Below, one piece after another: positions 18,731 to 27,769 of a stretch of 64,000 nt of DNA (the stretch's first letter is position 1; each line of letters begins with the position of its first letter). Where the stretch lies: NCBI GenBank assembly GCA_031761875.1, contig CP134492.1, positions 744,001-808,000 on the forward strand, written 5' to 3'. This DNA comes from Bacillaceae bacterium IKA-2 (GTDB taxonomy: Bacteria; Bacillota; Bacilli; Bacillales; Anaerobacillaceae). Below the pieces are notes generated by a model that worked only from the letters and a program-made list of their open reading frames with translations, had not been told where the DNA came from and did no database searches. The translations under genes were made by a program, and so were the position numbers.

Positions 18731-19279
18731 CTAGTCTTCATTGGTTAATAAAAAATTTGCTTCTTTTAAAGCATTACAAATTTCATCAAGCTGTTGACCT
18801 GTTCTTGCTTCGATCGTATGAAGGTGTACACCAGATGTTAATTGTGATAAAAGCGCTGCTTTAGTTGAAGCCATTTTTGTCATAAACTCATTTACATCGC
18901 GGCGATTTCTGATCATTAATAAAGCCGTTATATCACCGTATACAGGATGCTCGACGACGACATCCTTAACCACACCACCGAAATCAACAATGATGTTCAA
19001 TTCTTTTTCTGTGTCCTCAGGGAGATGTTTACAGGCGATAACTTTGGAGATCGCTTCGGATTTCATCTGTTCTCTGAGGAACAGATAGCCTTGAGATGTA
19101 GCTAAAATTGGATGGGTTCTAGCTTTTAAGATAGAGATGTCTTGAACAATCACTTGTCTACTTACATTTGTTTTCGTCGCTAAAAAGGTTCCTGTAATTG
19201 GTTGCTCAGTTCCCATCAAAGTGTGTAAAATTAGTTCGCGACGTTCTTCGCCCAAAACCTTTTTAATTTGCTGTTCCAT
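18731..19279 (-). CDS. niaR: NiaR-type transcriptional repressor of NAD synthesis (YrxA)
   Basis: A 182-residue protein with an N-terminal winged helix-turn-helix (about 10-60, [20 protein letters not shown]-like) and a C-terminal 3H domain with spaced conserved His residues ([28 protein letters not shown]). NiaR binds nicotinic acid as co-repressor and shuts down NAD synthesis and niacin uptake genes. It lies 15 nt downstream of nifS in one transcript, divergent from its predicted targets nadB-nadC-nadA, the same layout as B. subtilis. A ribosome site GGGAGGTAG precedes its ATG. Confidence 0.93.
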
Positions 19280-19294
19280 TTTCTACCTCCCCTA

Positions 19295-20416
19295 TTAATT
19301 GAACTGTTCCCAAATTTCTTTAAGCGCAGCAGCAGTTTCTTCGATTGCTGCTGCAATTGTTTGTTTCCCCATCGAAATTCTAATTAACTCCGTGGCAGCT
19401 TGTTTTTCAAAGCCTAATTGAAGCATTGTTTTAGATGCGCTTTGTTCACCGACTTTACAAGCCGTACCTGTTGAAATGGCAATATTTTTTTGATTTAGCT
19501 GTAACATAATATATTGACCTTCAATGCCATGAATCCGTAAAGCTAAATGGTGGCTTAGGCGCTCTTTTGGGTGACCGACAAGACTATATGGAATTTGATA
19601 TTCTTTTAAGCGAATTAACAATAAATTACTTAGTTCTTTTAAGCGTAGTTGCTCAGCATCCATATTCAAACTTGTTTCGATAACAGCTTCAGCAAAGCTT
19701 GCAATAGCGGGGACATTTACAGTTCCTGCTCTAAAGCCGTTTTCATGGGATGTATTTGGAATAATAGGCTTCCAAGAAACTGAAGGAGAAATATAGACCG
19801 CACCAACTCCCTTTGGGCCGTAAACTTTGTGGCTAGATAAAGAGACGCTATCAAGATTCATCGCTTTCACATCCAAAGTTATTTTCGCAAAAGACTGGAC
19901 ACAATCGCTATGAAACATAATATTCTCTTGTTTTAAAAAAACGCCAAGCTCTTTTAGGTTTTGAATTGTTCCGATGTCTGAATTGGCGTGCCCAATAGAA
20001 ACGAGCAGTGTATTAGTCTGAATTGCTGCTTTTAATGTTGGAATAGTAACAATACCCGTTTCCTCAACGTCTAAAAACGTTACTTCAAAACCTTCCTCTT
20101 CTAACTGCAAAAATGTATTTATCACTGAAAAGTGTTCAATACTCGTTGTAATAATATGTCCCTGTTTTCCTTTTAATAAAGATTTGAGAGCTAAGTTATT
20201 AGAGTCAGAACCACCACCTGTAAAAAAAATACCCGTTTCTTCACCATTTATACATTTAGCAATTTCTTTTCGAGACTTTTCTAAGATATGTTTTGCTTTA
20301 CTCCCCTCGTCATGAAGACTATTAGGATTCCCATAGAAGAAAGTCGCTGCTTTTGTAAAAGTTTCTAAAGCACGTTCGGACATAGGAGTAGTTGCACAAT
20401 GATCTAAATAAATCAT
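19295..20416 (-). CDS. nifS: Cysteine desulfurase dedicated to NAD synthesis (NifS/NadS)
   Basis: A 373-residue class V aminotransferase-fold, pyridoxal phosphate enzyme. LDHCATTPM at the N terminus, the PLP lysine in SSHKVYGPKG (Lys near 197) and the catalytic Cys in STGTACKVG (near 320) are visible. It mobilises sulfur from cysteine; its position opposite nadB-nadC-nadA implies a role in loading the [4Fe-4S] cluster of NadA. The open frame continues 25 codons further up to 20491, but the ATG at 20416 follows AGAAGGTG and starts at the conserved MIYLDHCATT. A second paralogue (iscS) lies at the right edge of the window. Confidence 0.94.
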   Translation of the reverse strand: MIYLDHCATTPMSERALETFTKAATFFYGNPNSLHDEGSKAKHILEKSRKEIAKCINGEETGIFFTGGGSDSNNLALKSLLKGKQGHIITTSIEHFSVINTFLQLEEEGFEVTFLDVEETGIVTIPTLKAAIQTNTLLVSIGHANSDIGTIQNLKELGVFLKQENIMFHSDCVQSFAKITLDVKAMNLDSVSLSSHKVYGPKGVGAVYISPSVSWKPIIPNTSHENGFRAGTVNVPAIASFAEAVIETSLNMDAEQLRLKELSNLLLIRLKEYQIPYSLVGHPKERLSHHLALRIHGIEGQYIMLQLNQKNIAISTGTACKVGEQSASKTMLQLGFEKQAATELIRISMGKQTIAAAIEETAAALKEIWEQFN

Positions 20417-20708
20417 CTGAAAGGCACCTTCTTTTCTATAAATATTCTTCCTTAAGAGAATGTTCAAAAACTCTGGTAACCAAGCGAGCAAATCTCGGCG
20501 TGGTCCCTGAATAGCCTCCTTTTTATACAGTAAATAAGTCTTTAGAATTAGGTTCCGATTCGCAAGGTGGCTGATAAGCCCTGTTGGTTTTAAACAAATA
20601 ATTTAAATAAGTATAACGTTGTTAAACTTGGAAAGCCGTTCTTACTAAAGTATTTATCTTCTGTAAAAAATCGTTGATTATTATTCACAGTTACAGTACC
20701 ACAAAAAA

Positions 20709-20758
20709 ACACTTGTCACTAGTTTAAAAGTATGTAAATATAGGTGTCAAGACAGTTG
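20709..20758. promoter_or_regulatory. Candidate NiaR operator region between nifS and nadB
   Basis: TAGGTGTCAAGACAGT (20741-20756) is an imperfect inverted repeat. Read on the minus strand it contains TTGACA, usable as the -35 box for nifS-niaR. ACACTTGTCACTAG (20709-20722) holds similar half-sites. NiaR is known to control this divergent pair in Bacillus; the exact site is my inference. Confidence 0.4.
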
Positions 20759-20776
20759 TATGATATTTATGTGAAA

Positions 20777-20880
20777 AAATTTCATAATGCAGATTATGGG
20801 CCACTAGGATACTACATCTAGTTTGATTAAAACCATTTCACTTAGATGTAGTTTAGTGTGGCTAGTTTATTGATATTTTT
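20777..20880. repeat. Family C element upstream of nadB (nested inverted repeat)
   Basis: TTTCATAATGCAGATTATG then GGCCACTAGG (20780-20808) and TGTGGCTAGTTT (20857-20868) recur upstream of the YczE-like gene at 61851-61902. Inside this copy a 10-bp hairpin ACTACATCTA (20811-20820) / TAGATGTAGT (20843-20852) replaces the short centre of the other copy. Confidence 0.7.
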
Positions 20881-20953
20881 AAATTGACTCAAATGATTAA
20901 GCTTTTTAACATCGTTAAGAATATATCTAGTTCCTTTTGAAGGGTGGATAAAT

Positions 20954-22561
20954 ATGGAAGTCAAAAAAACAGACGTTGTCATTATTGGAAGTGGCCTAGC
21001 TGGTTTAATGACTGCGGATTATCTTTGTGACAGTAAGAATGTGCTTCTTGTCACAAAGTCTGAAATCAATCAAAGTAATTCTTGGCTAGCTCAAGGTGGC
21101 ATTGCTGCTGCTGTGACGAAAGAAGATCATTGGCAGGACCATTATCACGATACAATTGTTGCTGGTAGTTTTCATAATAGAAAAGAGACAACAGAAATCC
21201 TAGTTAAAGAAGGAGCTTCACTTGTCAGTAGACTTATTGATATAGGAGTGTCCTTTGATAAAACGGCTGATAATGAGCTTTCCTTAGGAATGGAAGGAGC
21301 TCATCGACGCCGCAGAATTCTTCATGCTGGTGGAGATGCAACTGGGAAAGCGTTAGTAGGAGCAGTCCTAACTAAAGTGCTCCCGAAAATAGAAGTTATT
21401 GAGAAACAAATGGCTTTTGATTTTTTTGTTGATAACGGTATTTGTCGTGGTATTTATACAAAGGATGAAAAAGAAAATATTTGTTTCATCGAAGCCGAAC
21501 ATGTGATTTTAGCTACCGGTGGAGTCGGTCAGCTATATTCTGTAACATCTAATTGTAAAGAAGCAACAGGAGACGGTATTGCAATGGCATACAGAGCGGG
21601 AGCGGCAATTGCTGATATGGAATTTATCCAATTTCATCCAACGATGCTAAACACCGGTGACAAGAGCTGTGGTTTAATTTCAGAAGCAGTTCGTGGCGAA
21701 GGAGGAAAACTTGTAACAGAGGATGGCGCTTTTCTCATGAAAGGAAAACATCAGCTTGAAGATTTAGCTCCTCGTGATGTTGTAGCTAGAGAAATTTTTT
21801 ATGAAAAACTTAAAAATAAAAATATATTTTTAAATATATCTAAAGTAAATAATTTTCAAGAGAGATTTCCATCGATTTATAAAATGTGTCAACTAAACCC
21901 TGGAATAATAGAAACTGGCCTGATCCCTGTTCAACCAGGAGCCCATTTTATCATGGGTGGTATAAAAGTTGATGACGACGGACAAACGACTATTAAAAAT
22001 TTATATGCAGTTGGTGAATGTGCATATACTGGGGTTCATGGTGCTAATCGCTTAGCAAGTAATTCTTTATTGGAGGCTGTCGTATTTGCGGAGCGGTTGT
22101 CAAAATTAATTTTAAATAAAAAAGATATAAACAATACTGAAAAACAAAAAATGTCATTACCGGTAGTTAATTATGAACAAGTCATTCTGCCAACTATTGA
22201 AGAAATTCAAGCAGTTATGGACCAGTATGTAGGGATTTTTCGAAATGCCTTGGGGTTACAAAAAGCAGTGAATTGGTTTCAACAATTCGAAAGTATTTCA
22301 ATAAGAAGAAGCCACTTACATCTCACATCGAAACAAAAAGCGATCATTAATATGATTACAGTAGGATTATTAATTACCAAGGCAAGTCTTAATAGAAATG
22401 AAAGTCGTGGCGGCCACTATCGTTCTGACTACCCGGCCATAAATGAAGGGAAATGGTTCGGATATCGCAACGTTTTTTTGCAGGGTAATTTATATCGCGA
22501 AAAGTTTCTTATAGACGAAATAGTTGTCGCGAAAGTTAGAAAGGAGCTGTCTATTACATGA
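20954..22561 (+). CDS. nadB: L-aspartate oxidase
   Basis: A 535-residue FAD enzyme that oxidises L-aspartate to iminoaspartate, the first step of de novo NAD synthesis. VVIIGSGLAGLMTADYL is the FAD fold; GGIAAAV, AHRRRRILHAGGDATG and FIQFHPTML are the succinate dehydrogenase/NadB family blocks; GVHGANRLASNSLLEAVVF closes the flavin domain. The ATG has a GAAGGGTGG ribosome site. Its stop overlaps the nadC ATG by 4 nt (ATGA), showing translational coupling. NiaR control is expected from the divergent neighbour. Confidence 0.97.
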   Translation: MEVKKTDVVIIGSGLAGLMTADYLCDSKNVLLVTKSEINQSNSWLAQGGIAAAVTKEDHWQDHYHDTIVAGSFHNRKETTEILVKEGASLVSRLIDIGVSFDKTADNELSLGMEGAHRRRRILHAGGDATGKALVGAVLTKVLPKIEVIEKQMAFDFFVDNGICRGIYTKDEKENICFIEAEHVILATGGVGQLYSVTSNCKEATGDGIAMAYRAGAAIADMEFIQFHPTMLNTGDKSCGLISEAVRGEGGKLVTEDGAFLMKGKHQLEDLAPRDVVAREIFYEKLKNKNIFLNISKVNNFQERFPSIYKMCQLNPGIIETGLIPVQPGAHFIMGGIKVDDDGQTTIKNLYAVGECAYTGVHGANRLASNSLLEAVVFAERLSKLILNKKDINNTEKQKMSLPVVNYEQVILPTIEEIQAVMDQYVGIFRNALGLQKAVNWFQQFESISIRRSHLHLTSKQKAIINMITVGLLITKASLNRNESRGGHYRSDYPAINEGKWFGYRNVFLQGNLYREKFLIDEIVVAKVRKELSIT

Positions 22562-23391
22562 ATAAACTTAAGTTAAAGGCAATGTTAGGAGCATTTTTTG
22601 AAGAAGACCTTGGAAATGGCGATTTAACTAGCGAATCAATTTTTTCGGAAAAAGACTATGGGAATGGCGTTTTCATAGCTAAAGCAGATGGCGTATTTTG
22701 TGGAGCAGACATTATAAAACAAGGTTTTAAAACGCTAAACGAGCGGGTTACAGTGGATCTTAATGTAGTAGATGGAACAAAATTGAAAAAAGGAGAAATC
22801 ATTGCCACTGTTGAAGGACCGATTATTGATTTATTGACAGGCGAGCGAGTGATTTTAAACTTAATTCAACGTATGAGTGGTATTGCTACCATAACAAAAC
22901 AAGCAGTTGAGAAAACTGCTGGTGTAGATACAAAAATTTGCGATACGCGGAAAACAACTCCTGGCCTTAGAATGTTAGATAAATATGCAGTTACTTGTGG
23001 AGGGGGTTTTAATCATCGTTTCGGACTTTATGATGCGGTGATGATAAAGGATAATCATATTGCTGCTGCCGGTGGGATTAAAGAAGCTGTCAACAAGGTA
23101 AAGGGGAAATTAGGTCATACGGTTAAGATTGAAGTAGAAACAGAAAATATGGAAGATGTTATTGCGGCTGTTTTGGCTAGCGCTGACATTATTATGTTTG
23201 ATAACCGCACACCTGAAGAAATAGTTGAGTTAAAAAAACTTGTACCAAAAAATATAATTACTGAAGCTTCTGGTGGGATAACTTTGGAAAATTTAAGCGA
23301 CTATGCAAAAACAGAAGTTGATTATATTTCTTTAGGTTTCCTTACTCACTCTGCTCAAGCACTTGATATAAGTTTTAGTGTAGAAGTATAA
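22558..23391 (+). CDS. nadC: Quinolinate phosphoribosyltransferase (nicotinate-nucleotide pyrophosphorylase)
   Basis: A 277-residue enzyme converting quinolinate and PRPP to nicotinate mononucleotide with loss of CO2. EEDLGNGDLTSESIF at the N terminus, RMSGIATITKQAV, the CDTRKTTPGLRMLDKYAV active-site block and IMFDNRTPEEI are all family signatures. The start overlaps the nadB stop. The 77-nt gap to nadA has no terminator, consistent with a nadB-nadC-nadA operon. Confidence 0.97.
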   Translation: MNKLKLKAMLGAFFEEDLGNGDLTSESIFSEKDYGNGVFIAKADGVFCGADIIKQGFKTLNERVTVDLNVVDGTKLKKGEIIATVEGPIIDLLTGERVILNLIQRMSGIATITKQAVEKTAGVDTKICDTRKTTPGLRMLDKYAVTCGGGFNHRFGLYDAVMIKDNHIAAAGGIKEAVNKVKGKLGHTVKIEVETENMEDVIAAVLASADIIMFDNRTPEEIVELKKLVPKNIITEASGGITLENLSDYAKTEVDYISLGFLTHSAQALDISFSVEV

Positions 23392-23468
23392 GGTAATAAT
23401 TTTAAAAATCGGGAATACAAACTTGCGAATCTCTTCGTTGGCTTTGATTATTTTAGGGGGATAAATAA

Positions 23469-24572
23469 ATGAGTATTTTAGAGATGATGAACGAAACAAT
23501 GACAATTCCTAATCACTACAAAAATATGTCTGTAGAAAAAATGGAAGCGAAAATTAAGGAAATTAAAGCGAGATTTGGCACTCGTTTGTATATTCCAGGA
23601 CATCATTATCAAAAAGATGAAATAATTCAGTTTGCTGATGATACAGGTGATTCATTAAAATTAGCACAACTTTCAGCTAACAATAAATTAGCTGAATATA
23701 TTGTTTTTTGTGGTGTTCACTTTATGGCTGAGACAGCTGATATTTTAACCAAAGTGAACCAAAAAGTTATGTTACCTGATATGAGAGCAGGCTGTTCTAT
23801 GGCTGATATGGCAAATATTGAACAGACGGAGCGTGCGTGGACGAGACTTCAACAGCAATTTGGAGATACATTATTGCCGCTAACATATGTAAATAGTACA
23901 GCAGCTATAAAGGCCTTCTGTGGCAAACATGAAGGTGCAACACTTACTTCTTCAAATGCAAAAAAGATGGTAGCGTGGGCGTTAACTCAAAAAGAACGAG
24001 TTTTCTTTTTACCAGATCAGCATTTAGGAAGAAATACAGCTTATGATTTAGGAATACCTATAGAGGAAATGGCTATTTGGGATCCTGAATTAGAGGACTT
24101 TGAGTTTGCAGGTGATATTAACAATGCAAAAATTATTTTGTGGAAAGGTCATTGTTCCGTGCATGAAAAGTTTACATTAGAAAATATTGACGAGATGAGA
24201 AATCAGTTTCCTGAGATAAATATTATCGTTCATCCTGAATGTACCCATGAAGTTGTTCAAAAAGCTGATTATGCGGGTTCAACCAATTATATTATTGAAA
24301 AAATAGAAGCGGCTGACCCCAATACCATTTGGGCTGTGGGCACTGAAATGAATTTAGTAAAAAGACTTGGACGAATTCATACAGATAAAAAAGTAATTTC
24401 GTTAAACCCTAACATGTGTCCTTGTTTAACCATGAACAGAATTGACTTGCCACATTTATTATGGACTTTAGAGAGCATTGAGAAAGGCTTGGTAATAAAT
24501 CAAGTTATCGTTGACAAAGATATTGCCAAGTATGCGCTTTTAGCAGTTAACCGAATGCTTCAAAGAGCGTGA
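23469..24572 (+). CDS. nadA: Quinolinate synthase A, [4Fe-4S] enzyme
   Basis: A 367-residue enzyme condensing iminoaspartate (from NadB) with dihydroxyacetone phosphate to give quinolinate. Cluster ligands correspond to AGCSMAD (Cys near 109), GHCSVHEKF and NPNMCPCL, matching Cys110, Cys230 and Cys320 of B. subtilis NadA. The GHHYQKDEI motif near the N terminus is also typical of the Bacillus-type enzyme. The ATG follows TAGGGGGA. Fe-S assembly probably depends on the divergently encoded NifS. It is followed by a long terminator hairpin. Confidence 0.97.
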   Translation: MSILEMMNETMTIPNHYKNMSVEKMEAKIKEIKARFGTRLYIPGHHYQKDEIIQFADDTGDSLKLAQLSANNKLAEYIVFCGVHFMAETADILTKVNQKVMLPDMRAGCSMADMANIEQTERAWTRLQQQFGDTLLPLTYVNSTAAIKAFCGKHEGATLTSSNAKKMVAWALTQKERVFFLPDQHLGRNTAYDLGIPIEEMAIWDPELEDFEFAGDINNAKIILWKGHCSVHEKFTLENIDEMRNQFPEINIIVHPECTHEVVQKADYAGSTNYIIEKIEAADPNTIWAVGTEMNLVKRLGRIHTDKKVISLNPNMCPCLTMNRIDLPHLLWTLESIEKGLVINQVIVDKDIAKYALLAVNRMLQRA

Positions 24573-24984
24573 CATGCTCACAGCATTGAATTGACGATTC
24601 TCTATTCGCAATTGACAAAAATTAATTAACAATTCTGCAACTCCCAATAAAGATGACTAAGTTGTTTGTACCACAATTAGTAACTCAGTGGTAATCAAAT
24701 AAAACTTTAGTCATCTTTTTTATAATCGAACATTAAAGGTTATATATGACATTTCAACTGCATAAATTGTGCTGAAGGACTTATTGCATTTAGGCATTGT
24801 AAAAAAAATAACAGACCATCATACTGATCCATTATTTTTTTGGAAATGCCTTAACTAAAGGATTAGAGTGTAATAAAACTAATCCTTTGTCCGGGTGGGG
24901 ACAATCAAGATTTTCTTGATACGGGAATGTAATGGAACATATATGCTATTGCTAAAGGATTAGCTAAGGGAGGGGATAGATAAC
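24573..24984 (+). other. Intergenic region and leader of safA
   Basis: It begins with the nadA terminator (24648-24722). The rest is the safA leader. CTAAAGGATTAG occurs twice (24855-24866 and 24952-24963), and CTAATCCTTT (24879-24888) can pair with either copy. ATCAAGATTTTCTTGAT (24904-24920) is another hairpin. I could not identify a sporulation sigma promoter with confidence. Confidence 0.6.
24648..24722 (+). terminator. Terminator after nadA
   Basis: AAGATGACTAAGTT (24649-24662) pairs with AACTTTAGTCATCTT (about 24704-24718), followed by six T. The loop is large (about 40 nt). Confidence 0.75.
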
Positions 24985-26286
24985 ATGAAGATTCATATTG
25001 TTCAACAGGGGGACACTTTATGGAAGCTAGCAAAAAAATACGATGTAAGCTTTGAACAACTTAAAGTAGTTAACAGTCACCTAAGTAACCCAGATCTCAT
25101 CATGCCTGGAATGAAAATAAAAATTCCGACTGGGGGTGTCCCGGTTAAAAAGCAGATTGTTAAAAAAGAGGAGTTTATTCAAGCGAAAGAACAACCTAAG
25201 GAGGCCCCTAAAAAGGAAGTTATGATTCCGACAAAGCCTGAACCGGTAGTTGTGCAGAAGCCAATTGAAATTCAACCAATTCAGCAACAACCAATAATTC
25301 AGCAACAACCAATGTTAACACAACAGCAGTATGAACAGCATCTTCATAACATGAACATGAACTTTAATATTTATAAACCAATGCCAGCGCCGATGCCGGT
25401 TGCGCCGGTAACTCTACCACCAAAAGTACCAGCACCACCTAAGATGCCCGAGATGAAGGAGTTACCGAAAGTGGAAATGGCAAAGCCAAAGCCAAAGCCA
25501 ATGCCAAAACCAATGCCGATAGCAAAACCAATGCCGATAGCAAAACCAATGCCAAAGCCGATGGCTCCTCCGCATGTGCCATCGAAAAAAGAAGTACCTA
25601 AAGTTGATGAAATGCCAATGGCGAAACAAATGTTACCAACTATGCCGCAGTGCTATCCAGTAACAGGAATCATGCCAGGCTATGCTGATCATGGACCACT
25701 TGTTTATCATCCATATCAGCAAGCTTTTCCTCAGTATCCACCTATGTCACAGCAAATGGGACCCTATGGCTATTCGCAAGGACCTGCTGGAGCGTCAGCT
25801 TACGCTGGATCTGGATACACATCGGTTCCAATGGGAGGTTATCAAGGACAACCGCCTGTAAATCAGCAGGCAATGATGCCAAATTATCCACAAGCTGCTT
25901 ATGGAATGGGAATGGGGCAGCCGCCAGTTCCTCCTTATGGTATGGCGCCACAGATGCAACAATCTACTTCATCGCAAATAAATAATACCTATAATTCCGT
26001 TGGCATGGATGAAGATTTTGATAATGATTACTCAATGGAAATACCACCAATGGTTCCTAACGCTAATATGCAACTGCCACCAAATTATTGGGGACAGCCA
26101 AATTTTTACGGAGATGTAACAATGCAACAACCAATGCCACTAGGTAACCAGGCTCCACAAATGCAAATGCCATCTCAACAATGGGGCTATCAACAGCAGC
26201 CAATGATGAGTCACCAGCCACCAGCTAGTCCACACCCAGTTCAACGGGAAATTGAAGAAGAAATTGAAGAAGAAATTGAAGATTAA
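24985..26286 (+). CDS. safA: SafA-like spore coat morphogenetic protein with N-terminal LysM domain
   Basis: A 433-residue protein with one LysM domain (residues 2-47, IHIVQQGDTLWKLAKKY ... MPGMKIKIP), then a Lys/Glu linker and a long Pro/Met/Gln-rich low-complexity region. SafA binds spore cortex peptidoglycan through LysM and organises the inner coat with SpoVID. In B. subtilis safA follows nadA directly, and the same holds here. The low-complexity part contains 18-bp direct repeats (25511-25546, encoding MPIAKP units). The C terminus is acidic, with repeated EEIEEEIED. The ATG has AAGGGAGGGG upstream. A terminator follows. Confidence 0.88.
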   Translation: MKIHIVQQGDTLWKLAKKYDVSFEQLKVVNSHLSNPDLIMPGMKIKIPTGGVPVKKQIVKKEEFIQAKEQPKEAPKKEVMIPTKPEPVVVQKPIEIQPIQQQPIIQQQPMLTQQQYEQHLHNMNMNFNIYKPMPAPMPVAPVTLPPKVPAPPKMPEMKELPKVEMAKPKPKPMPKPMPIAKPMPIAKPMPKPMAPPHVPSKKEVPKVDEMPMAKQMLPTMPQCYPVTGIMPGYADHGPLVYHPYQQAFPQYPPMSQQMGPYGYSQGPAGASAYAGSGYTSVPMGGYQGQPPVNQQAMMPNYPQAAYGMGMGQPPVPPYGMAPQMQQSTSSQINNTYNSVGMDEDFDNDYSMEIPPMVPNANMQLPPNYWGQPNFYGDVTMQQPMPLGNQAPQMQMPSQQWGYQQQPMMSHQPPASPHPVQREIEEEIEEEIED

Positions 26287-26296
26287 TGGTAGTAAA

Positions 26297-26329
26297 GCTA
26301 ATCCTTGCGATAAGGGTTAGTTTTTTTTG
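26297..26329 (+). terminator. Terminator after safA
   Basis: CTAATCCTT / AAGGGTTAG stem with a 5-nt loop and eight T, starting about 12 nt after the stop codon. The arm echoes the CTAATCCTTT segment in the safA leader. Confidence 0.85.
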
Positions 26330-26447
26330 TCTAGTTCTAAGGCTTTTAAACTTTACTAGTACAAAATTGTCCCATACTTCCTATATATAACAGATTAATT
26401 TTACATTAATAATGACAAATTAAATGTGAAAGGAGGATTAAAATCAA

Positions 26448-27596
26448 ATGAAAAAATTTGCAATAACATTATCAGTAACAACATTATTATTAGGTGGTTT
26501 AATTGGATGTGGAACTGACCAACAAGGTACAGATGGTCTAGGGGGTCAGGATCAACGTGGATTGGGATACCATACAACTGATCAACAACCTAGAACTGGA
26601 ATAACTGGGCAACGTGCAGGTGAAGGCCCAATTACAGATATGTTTACACGGGACGATCGACGAGGAGCAAGAGGTCTTGGGAGAGAAGAACGTCGCCCAA
26701 CTACTGGATTAACGGGTGAAAGAGGATTAACAGGACAGCGTGACGGTCAAGGAAGAGTCGGCATGATAGGACAAGATGGCACCGACGGTGTAGGTGGAAT
26801 GACCGGAGCAGGTGCTGGTCCAAGAGGAACTGGAGCAGGTATGCGTGGAACGCAATTTGGCAACCAGGGAAGAGATGGAATGGCCGGAACAGGTGCTGGT
26901 CCAAGCGGAACTGGAGCAGGTATGCATGGAACTCAATTTGGCAACCAGGGAAGAGATGGCATGACTGGAACCCGAACTCGACATGGCACTATGGGCTTAG
27001 GGGATACTGGTACTCAAGTACGTGATCATGGCAGAGGTATTGTCGGTGGCAACCGTTCAGGTTATGTCGATGATCGTGGTATCTTAAGAGGACGAGGGAC
27101 TACTGGCCGCGCTGGAATTGGAGGTCTAGGACAAACTGGTGAAAATTTACAAGGTAACCGTACTGGCATGGGAAAAGATGGAATTGGGCAAACTGGGCGT
27201 CTAGGAGCTGCTGGCGATCGAAGTAGGATGAACGAATTTTCATATCCTACTGGCTATGACGGAGCGACGGTTCAGAGAATTAATACTCGTTTGGCTGATG
27301 TGGAGAACGTCAGAAGTTCACGAGTCATTGTTCACGAAAATCGTTATTTAATCGGTGTTGAAGCTAACGGTAAAGATACTCAACGCATCGAACAAGATGT
27401 TCGTCGAACAGTGGGCAATATGGTTGGCGATAAAGAAGTAGTCGTTGTTACAGGACGAGATCAATACAATCAAGTTCGCAGCGCAGACGACAGACTTCGT
27501 GGTGGAGAAGCTTTTGAAGAGGTAGGGTCTACAATAAATGAAATGTTCCAGGATTTTGGACGAGCAATTCAACGTCCATTTGAGCGAAGCAGGTAA
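26448..27596 (+). CDS. coxA: CoxA-like spore lipoprotein with YhcN/YlaJ domain and Gly-rich repeats
   Basis: A 382-residue predicted lipoprotein: signal peptide with LGGLIGC (Cys near 21), a long Gly/Thr/Arg/Asp-rich central region, and a C-terminal domain (about 265-360, GYDGATVQRINTRLADV ... VVVTGRDQYNQV) of the sporulation lipoprotein YhcN/YlaJ type. In B. subtilis coxA (yrbB), a spore cortex protein, lies just after safA, so orthology is supported by position as well as domain. Two exact-length tandem 81-bp units (26796-26957) encode GTGAG...GTQFGNQGRDG repeats. The ATG has AAAGGAGG upstream; a terminator follows. Confidence 0.82.
   Translation: MKKFAITLSVTTLLLGGLIGCGTDQQGTDGLGGQDQRGLGYHTTDQQPRTGITGQRAGEGPITDMFTRDDRRGARGLGREERRPTTGLTGERGLTGQRDGQGRVGMIGQDGTDGVGGMTGAGAGPRGTGAGMRGTQFGNQGRDGMAGTGAGPSGTGAGMHGTQFGNQGRDGMTGTRTRHGTMGLGDTGTQVRDHGRGIVGGNRSGYVDDRGILRGRGTTGRAGIGGLGQTGENLQGNRTGMGKDGIGQTGRLGAAGDRSRMNEFSYPTGYDGATVQRINTRLADVENVRSSRVIVHENRYLIGVEANGKDTQRIEQDVRRTVGNMVGDKEVVVVTGRDQYNQVRSADDRLRGGEAFEEVGSTINEMFQDFGRAIQRPFERSR
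26796..26957 (+). repeat. Two tandem 81-bp units within the coxA-like gene
   Basis: The units start at 26796 (GGAATGACCGGAGCAGG) and 26877 (GGAATGGCCGGAACAGG); a third partial start occurs at 26958 (GGCATGACTGG). The unit is in frame (27 codons), so copy-number change would keep the protein intact. Confidence 0.9.
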
Positions 27597-27606
27597 CTAA
27601 ATATAA

Positions 27607-27645
27607 GACAAAGAGGCTAGATGGCTAGCCTCTTTGTCGTTTAAA
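27607..27645 (+). terminator. Terminator after the coxA-like gene
   Basis: Perfect 14-bp stem GACAAAGAGGCTAG / CTAGCCTCTTTGTC with a 4-nt loop. The T-tail is weak. Confidence 0.8.
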
Positions 27646-27769
27646 TAAAACTTTATGGATAAAAGATCTAATAAATGGCAATAATATTTTTAGGCATGTA
27701 GACATGCTTTTTGTATGTAGCTTAATTTGCAGTTTCAATAATTTTAGATAATTAATGGCGGTGGTTAAA

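Noticed and set aside
18401-18864. Open frames over the CCAA tract encoding Gly-Trp-Leu-Val or Asn-Gln-Pro-Thr repeats on both strands
   Set aside because: They arise because a tetranucleotide repeat has no stop codons in any frame. They lack ribosome sites and run antisense into pheA or niaR.
26701-27572. Antisense frames rich in Ser/His/Cys opposite the coxA-like gene
   Set aside because: They mirror the Gly/Arg-rich codons of the sense gene and have no start signals.
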